Assembly: GCF_003994855.1 (NCBI RefSeq)
Contig: NZ_CP034142.1
Location: 496,001-560,000 of the forward strand
Source of the DNA: Marinobacter sp. NP-4(2019)
Lineage (GTDB): Bacteria > Pseudomonadota > Gammaproteobacteria > Pseudomonadales > Oleiphilaceae
Length of the DNA stretch: 64,000 bases
Direction of reading: 5' to 3'
The notes under the pieces were generated by a model that ran no database searches, had not been told where the DNA came from, and saw only the letters and a list, made by a program, of their open reading frames with translations. Below are positions 59,384 to 64,000 of the stretch, one piece after another. Position numbers and translations under genes: made by a program. The first letter of the stretch is position 1; each line of letters opens with the position of its first letter.

Positions 59384-60298
59384 ATGCGTCGTCTTCCTCC
59401 TCTCAATGCGTTAAGAATGTTTGAGGCCTCGGCCAGGAAAAGCAGTTTTGCGGCGGCGGCAGAGGAGTTATCCGTGACCGCTTCCGCCGTCAGTCATCAG
59501 ATTAAAACGCTTGAAGAATATTTAGGGGTGGCGCTGTTTAGCCGGAGCAAGCGGAAGGTTGAGCTGACGCCGTCTGGGGAGCAGTATCTGATGTCCGTCA
59601 AGCACGCGCTGGACGAGATTGAGATGGCGACTCACCGATTGGCAACGAATCAGGAAACCAATGTCGTTCAGATTAGCGTGGCACCCAATTTCCTGACCCG
59701 GTGGCTGATGCCGCGCATGTCTCGCTTTCGGGAGCTGTATCCGGATGTCGAACTCCAGATAAACGCGTCTATGGGCTTGCTCGATTTCAACCGGTCGAGC
59801 ACCGATATGGCGGTCTACTATGGGAACGGTGAATGGGATGACATTGAGGTTCACTTTCTGCAGAAAGTGATGCTGGTGCCTGTGTGTAGTCCGAAGCTCT
59901 TAAATGGAAAGTTTCCTTTGGAGGTTCCGGAAGACCTGCGCCATCACACGTTGATTTATGTCAGCAAACGCAAGTGGGAGTGGGAGAACTGGTTACAATT
60001 GGCAGGCGCAGAGTTTATTACTCCCAGGGACAGCCTTCAGTTGTCCAGTGGTCAGCTAGCCACCGCGGCCGCGCAGGAAAATTTGGGGGTGGCTCTGGCG
60101 GACCCCACGCTGACGTCCAGGGAAATCAGTTCGGGGGATCTGGTGGTGCCGTTCAATATTCCGCTTGATACCCACAGGGCTTTTTATCTGGTCTATCAGA
60201 AGCACCGCCCGTTAACTTCAGGTATGAAGGCCTTCAAGGAGTGGTTGATGAGCGAAATGCAGGCCACCAACGCTTATGAGCTGAAGAACGCTCCGTGA
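59384..60298 (+). CDS. LysR-family regulator (GcvA-like)
   Basis: 304-residue LysR regulator of the GcvA branch, recognised by the opening RRLPPLNALRMFEASARKSS and the winged helix AAAEELSVTASAVSHQIKTLE. The effector domain is complete. GcvA-like proteins in other bacteria control diverse genes. The small divergent helical-protein gene is the best target. The ATG at 59384 matches the family N-terminus; a GTG four codons earlier is possible. Neither has a clear ribosome site. Confidence 0.9.
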   Translation: MRRLPPLNALRMFEASARKSSFAAAAEELSVTASAVSHQIKTLEEYLGVALFSRSKRKVELTPSGEQYLMSVKHALDEIEMATHRLATNQETNVVQISVAPNFLTRWLMPRMSRFRELYPDVELQINASMGLLDFNRSSTDMAVYYGNGEWDDIEVHFLQKVMLVPVCSPKLLNGKFPLEVPEDLRHHTLIYVSKRKWEWENWLQLAGAEFITPRDSLQLSSGQLATAAAQENLGVALADPTLTSREISSGDLVVPFNIPLDTHRAFYLVYQKHRPLTSGMKAFKEWLMSEMQATNAYELKNAP

Positions 60299-60342
60299 CA
60301 CGACCCACCATACAATAAATCAGCTCGCGGGAAGATTCTGAA

Positions 60343-60366
60343 CAAAAAAGCCCCCCGGGAGGGGGC
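60343..60366 (-). terminator. Intrinsic terminator after the porin gene
   Basis: On the lower strand, GCCCCC-TCCCG-GGGGGC forms a 6-bp GC stem, followed by TTTTTT. It ends transcription of the leftward porin gene. The 5' side (A-run on the upper strand) may also help stop the convergent LysR transcript. A second weaker hairpin (about 60414-60436) is nearer the porin stop. Confidence 0.75.
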
Positions 60367-60458
60367 AAGATAGGGGTACAACAACGACTGAAAACCCCTG
60401 AGCACAACTCATACCCGGACAGCAGGGCTATCCGGGGTTTTCGTCAGACCGGATCTGA

Positions 60459-61607
60459 TCAGAAGTTATACTGCGCAGCAAACATAACGCGGCTTGCATC
60501 GCCTTCGTCACCGTTTACTTTCTCCACCTCGAAGTAGCCATACTGAACGCCAAGATTGACGCTTTTCACCGGACTCCACTGGTAGTTAACGAAAGCGTTG
60601 GTGTTGGTTTCGTGTTTGTCACCCACGGCCAGGCCATCATCGACAGCGTCGTCCCAGTCCATGGTGGTGAAACCATAAACAACGTTGAACGCACCCGGGC
60701 CGGCCTTGATGCTGGTGCCCAGGTTGGCGCTGTAGCCGGTAATGGTCTCTACGTCGCCGTTGGCGTCCACATAGGCATCTTCACCATAGTAGTTGGTGCC
60801 TGAGCGCCACAGGTAGCCGTTGGCGCCGTCGGTGTAGTTGACGTTGCCCTGAATGCTGACCGTATCGGTGACGTTGAACTTGGCCGAACCGAAGACAGCA
60901 AAGCCCAATGCCGCATCGTCTTCGGTTCCCGTGTCATAACCAACCTGCTGTACCAGTGCCGATGTGGTGTAGGCCAAAGGTCCGGACTTGCCGGTATAGC
61001 GTGCGGTAAAGGTCGGGATGGTTTGTTTGGTCGATACTGCGGCGGTACCGTCAGTAATGCTGGCCTTGGAGTCTTCAGCTGACACTGACAAACCACCCGT
61101 GGTGTAACGTACCTGGGTAGAGCGGCTGTAAAGGCCGGCGTTACCCGCTACGCCGTCAAATTCCAGCACGGAGGTGGCACCGGTGAATGATGTGTGGTTT
61201 GACCAGGTCTGACCCGCCAGCCAGTTCTTGTACTGGCCAAACGCATGCCGCAGGCGAACGGTACTGGTGGTGGTCCGGAAATCACCTTCGACAGTTATTT
61301 TCAAATCGTTCGGGAGGGTGGTACGAACACCGAGACGCGACTGAACGGCATCGGCGCCGAAATGGCCGGAGACTTCGTTATCTTCTGCTGCACCGGTGTT
61401 CACTTTACTGAAATCACCTGAACGGGTGCCACTGGAGCGGCTGATATCTTCATCAATATCGTAGGAGGCGTTGAGCCGAGCATAGCCATAAATATCGACC
61501 GTTGCATCGCCAGCGGTAAATCCGATGGCAGCTGCCTGTCCGGCCACGCCCAGTGCGACTGTGGCTGTAGTCAGTTTGATGGCTGTGAATAATTTATTAT
61601 TGGGCAT
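60459..61607 (-). CDS. DcaP-like outer-membrane porin
   Basis: 382-residue exported beta-barrel. A signal peptide (1-27, ending GQAAA) precedes VDIYGYARLNASYDID. The family block LKITVEGDF...VRLRHAFGQYKNWLAGQTWS resembles DcaP of Acinetobacter, a trimeric porin for dicarboxylic acids and related compounds. The C-terminus is AAQYNF (terminal Phe). GGAG lies 11 bases upstream of the ATG. It is a single-gene transcript closed by an intrinsic terminator. Substrate is uncertain. Confidence 0.85.
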   Translation of the reverse strand: MPNNKLFTAIKLTTATVALGVAGQAAAIGFTAGDATVDIYGYARLNASYDIDEDISRSSGTRSGDFSKVNTGAAEDNEVSGHFGADAVQSRLGVRTTLPNDLKITVEGDFRTTTSTVRLRHAFGQYKNWLAGQTWSNHTSFTGATSVLEFDGVAGNAGLYSRSTQVRYTTGGLSVSAEDSKASITDGTAAVSTKQTIPTFTARYTGKSGPLAYTTSALVQQVGYDTGTEDDAALGFAVFGSAKFNVTDTVSIQGNVNYTDGANGYLWRSGTNYYGEDAYVDANGDVETITGYSANLGTSIKAGPGAFNVVYGFTTMDWDDAVDDGLAVGDKHETNTNAFVNYQWSPVKSVNLGVQYGYFEVEKVNGDEGDASRVMFAAQYNF

Positions 61608-61827
61608 AGGGGCTTCATCTCCAAAGATTATTGTTGGAATATCGACAATTTACATAGGCGTACCCTGACTGACGCCTTATAGAAATTATCCTTGTATGTC
61701 AGGTAGCGCCTGAAAAGTAACAGTAGATATCTACTTCAACAATTATCTATATTTGATACTGCCTATGCCTTTTTTGTATGCCGGCCTCCTGATTCCGATA
61801 TTGGTAGAGCCTATCTATCCAGTTTTT

Positions 61828-62829
61828 CTATGCATCCTCATGCAATATCGGGCTTTTATGGGTGTCGGCAATCTCCTTTGGATCGAATAACAGCTTTCCG
61901 TTCCAGATTCCGGCCTGCACCTGTATGGCCACCTGCTGCATGATGATCTCCGCCAGCTTGAGGGTGGCCACGGAAGAGGGGAGGTCCATGGGTGTGACAA
62001 TGGCCAGGGTTCTGCTGATCTCCGGGGAGGTGATGGGGATAGCGACGACTTCGGATCTTGTGGTCATGTCGTGTACGGCAGCTGAAGAAAGGATGGTGTA
62101 GCCCAGTCCCCGCCTGACCATATCCGTCAGCATCGGCCAGGCGCTGACTTCCAGAGCCAGGTTCAGGGATTTATTGCGTTCCGCCGCTTCTTTTTCCATT
62201 CGCACGCGCAAACCATGTTTTTCTTCCGGCAACACGAGCGGCAGATCCATTACTTCATCCAGGGTAATCTCGGAGAGTTTGGAGACCTTGGTGTCGGGGG
62301 GCGATATCAGGTAAAAACGCTCTTCGATCAAGGGCCGGTAACGCAGATTTTTCTGGCTGCCGTGGTGGCTGTAGGTAATGGCAAGGTTCAGCCGGTGTTG
62401 CAATACCATCTGTTGCAGCGTGCCGCTCATCGCGGATTTCACCGCAAGGGTGACCTGAGGGAAGCGTTTGCGATATTCCTCGATCGTGGCTCCGGAGAAT
62501 GTATGGGCTACAGTAGGCAGAAGCCCCAGTGTCACCTGGCCGGTCACCTCGCCGGCAACGGCGGTCACATCGGCCTGGGTGCGCTCCAGGCTCTGAAGTA
62601 GCGTGCGGGCTCGCTCATAAAGAAGTTCGCCCGCTGCGGTCAACACCACCCCCCGGCCGTGTCGGACAAACACCTCGACGTTCAGGGATTCCTCCAGCAT
62701 TCGGATCTGTCGGCTCAGTGCGGGTTGCGCCACAAACAACTTTTCGGATGCGCGACTGAAACTGCCGGTGTCGGCGACCGTCAGAAAGGTGTTCAGCTGG
62801 CGCAGGTCGATGTTCAGATTGAAAGGCAT
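61828..62829 (-). CDS. LysR-family regulator, divergent from acyl-CoA dehydrogenase
   Basis: 333-residue LysR regulator, with the usual N-terminal DNA-binding domain (DLRQLNTFLTVADTGSFSRASEKLFVAQPALSRQI-type) and effector domain. It resembles the Nac/CynR-like branch by its LLPTVAHTFSGATIEEYRKRFP stretch. It is divergent from the acyl-CoA dehydrogenase gene across a 202-base AT-rich gap, so it probably controls that catabolic unit in response to an acyl-CoA or acid. It has a ~25-residue C-terminal extension beyond typical members. Confidence 0.9.
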   Translation of the reverse strand: MPFNLNIDLRQLNTFLTVADTGSFSRASEKLFVAQPALSRQIRMLEESLNVEVFVRHGRGVVLTAAGELLYERARTLLQSLERTQADVTAVAGEVTGQVTLGLLPTVAHTFSGATIEEYRKRFPQVTLAVKSAMSGTLQQMVLQHRLNLAITYSHHGSQKNLRYRPLIEERFYLISPPDTKVSKLSEITLDEVMDLPLVLPEEKHGLRVRMEKEAAERNKSLNLALEVSAWPMLTDMVRRGLGYTILSSAAVHDMTTRSEVVAIPITSPEISRTLAIVTPMDLPSSVATLKLAEIIMQQVAIQVQAGIWNGKLLFDPKEIADTHKSPILHEDA

Positions 62830-62916
62830 GCCATCCCTCTTCTATAACAATTAAGTATCTTTTGTTCGTACTCTATACCACATTTATGGACTAGTCTTGG
62901 TGGCCGTTCTTTAACC

Positions 62917-62961
62917 AATAATATACCAAAAAAAGATAGCACATATAAAAAGTATATAATT
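62917..62961. promoter_or_regulatory. Spaced inverted repeat in LysR/acyl-CoA dehydrogenase gap
   Basis: AATAATATAC (62917-62926) and GTATATAATT (62952-62961) match as an inverted repeat in 9 of 10 positions, separated by 25 bases, in an AT-rich promoter region. Such paired sites suit LysR tetramer binding, but AT-rich sequence makes chance matches likely. Confidence 0.3.
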
Positions 62962-63031
62962 GTTGTAGTTTTTCCTTGCTGATACGGTAAATCACATCAA
63001 GGGTTTTCTGTCGCTTCAAGGGGATAACAAT

Positions 63032-64000
63032 ATGCAGAACCGGTCAATCTACAACAGTGACCATGAGCTGTTTCGTGAGAATGTGCGCCGCTTTTTCCGT
63101 GCTGAGCTCGAACCCAAGATCGAGCAATGGGAAGAGGACAGTGTGGTGCCGCGCAGTCTTTGGGAGAAGGCTGCGGAGAATGGCTTTCTGTGTTGCGGCG
63201 TGCCGGAGGAGTACGGCGGTCCGGGGGCGGATTTCCTCTACAACATGGTGCTCTCCGAGGAAACCGGTTACGCCATTGGCGGTGCCAGCGTGGGTTTCTC
63301 CGTTCAGGCCGACATTGTTGCCTACTACCTGCTGAGTGCCGGTACGGAGGAGCAGAAGAAATACTGGCTGCCGAAGATGGTAACAGCGGAGAAAATCGCA
63401 GCCATTGGTATGACCGAGCCCGGCGTCGGCAGCGACCTGAAGAATCTCCGTACCACGGCGGTCAGGGACGGCGACGAATACGTCATCAACGGCCAGAAGA
63501 CCTTTATCACCAATGGTCAGAACTGCGATTTTGTCCTGGTAGCCTGTACTACCGATCCCAGCGTTGGTGGTCGTGGCATCAGCCTGATCATTGTCGAAAC
63601 GGACCGTGCCGGGTTCTCCCGCGGTCGCAACCTCGACAAGATCGGTCAGAAGGCGGCCGATACCTCTGAAATGTTCTTCCAGGATGTGCGTGTGCCCATC
63701 AGCAACCTGGTGGGCGAGGAAGGCGAAGGCTTCCGGATCATGATGCGGGAATTGCCCCGTGAGCGCATCACCATTGCCTGTCGTGCCCAGGCTGAAGCCC
63801 AGCGTGCATTCGACATCACCACGGATTACGTCAAGGAACGCAAGGCGTTCGGAAAGGCGATTTTCGAGTTCCAGAACACCCAGTTCACGCTCGCCGACAT
63901 GAAAACCAACCTGGAAGTGGGTTGGGCCTACCTCGATCAGTGCATCAAGAAGTGTGATGAAGGTGTGTTGACCCCGGAAGAGGGCGCCATGGCGAAGCTG
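63032..64000 (+). CDS. Acyl-CoA dehydrogenase, N-terminal part
   Basis: First 323 codons of a flavin-dependent acyl-CoA dehydrogenase that continues past the window. It begins MQNRSIYNSDHELFRENVRR and contains the FAD/substrate signature MTEPGVGSDL, the KTFITNG strand, and RKAFGKAIFEFQNTQ. The catalytic Glu would lie beyond the end. It oxidises acyl-CoA to 2-enoyl-CoA, passing electrons to ETF; chain-length preference cannot be told. AGGGG eight bases upstream supports the start. Control by the divergent LysR gene is inferred. Confidence 0.93.
   Translation, partial: MQNRSIYNSDHELFRENVRRFFRAELEPKIEQWEEDSVVPRSLWEKAAENGFLCCGVPEEYGGPGADFLYNMVLSEETGYAIGGASVGFSVQADIVAYYLLSAGTEEQKKYWLPKMVTAEKIAAIGMTEPGVGSDLKNLRTTAVRDGDEYVINGQKTFITNGQNCDFVLVACTTDPSVGGRGISLIIVETDRAGFSRGRNLDKIGQKAADTSEMFFQDVRVPISNLVGEEGEGFRIMMRELPRERITIACRAQAEAQRAFDITTDYVKERKAFGKAIFEFQNTQFTLADMKTNLEVGWAYLDQCIKKCDEGVLTPEEGAMAKL

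Noticed and set aside
1..64000. Mobile elements, CRISPR arrays, tRNA or rRNA genes
   Set aside because: No transposase or integrase genes, regularly spaced repeats, or tRNA-like cloverleaf sequences were seen on reading either strand.

Overview
The window looks like a chromosomal segment of a marine or halophilic gammaproteobacterium, most likely Marinobacter or a close relative. This is inferred from gene content and codon style: moderate-to-high GC, a TeaABCD-type ectoine importer, AGCS symporter, TRAP systems, Lut lactate genes, and a complete phenol meta-cleavage operon under sigma-54 control. I see no rRNA, tRNA, CRISPR, insertion sequence or phage genes.

Layout. 1-15.3 kb: end of a TRAP binding protein, a 7TM diguanylate cyclase, an alanine/glycine symporter, a membrane-anchored beta-helix protein, the ectoine importer teaABCD, and a run of single genes (META lipoprotein, small esterase, luciferase-like oxidoreductase, metallophosphoesterase, Nmad3 protein, crotonase, ParA). 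A Pho box followed by a strong terminator lies upstream of parA and may define a short RNA. 15.3-19.2 kb: lutABC with a divergent FadR-type repressor and two matching operators. 19.2-24.5 kb: mostly uncharacterised proteins (helical 482-aa protein with a coupled 68-aa partner, a 252-aa protein, DUF445, two tandem beta-rich membrane-anchored proteins). 24.6-36.1 kb: two PAS chemoreceptors, a DUF1127 protein facing a LysR gene, arylsulfatase and porin, an AraC regulator, an octahaem cytochrome with HEAT/TPR repeats, and a monooxygenase-domain membrane protein. 36.1-42.9 kb: DUF1329-DUF1302-RND-YCF48 envelope operon. 43.1-58.0 kb: a DmpR-type regulator divergent from an operon in the exact order dmpKLMNOPQBCDEFGHI, ending in an apparently inactive extradiol-dioxygenase-like protein. 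58.0-64 kb: ketopantoate reductase-type protein, a LysR gene facing a small helical protein gene, a DcaP-like porin, and a LysR gene divergent from an acyl-CoA dehydrogenase that runs off the end.

How it works together. Phenol binds the DmpR-type sensor, which with sigma-54 RNA polymerase fires the promoter at 45169-45184. Phenol is hydroxylated to catechol (DmpKLMNOP), the ring is cut by DmpB (kept active by ferredoxin DmpQ), and DmpCDEFGHI take the product to pyruvate and acetyl-CoA. A second sigma-54 promoter with a DmpR-like upstream site precedes the DUF1329/DUF1302/RND/YCF48 operon on the other side of dmpR. This suggests that the envelope operon belongs to the phenol regulon. That link, the dead dioxygenase homologue and the Pho-box transcript are the most interesting points.
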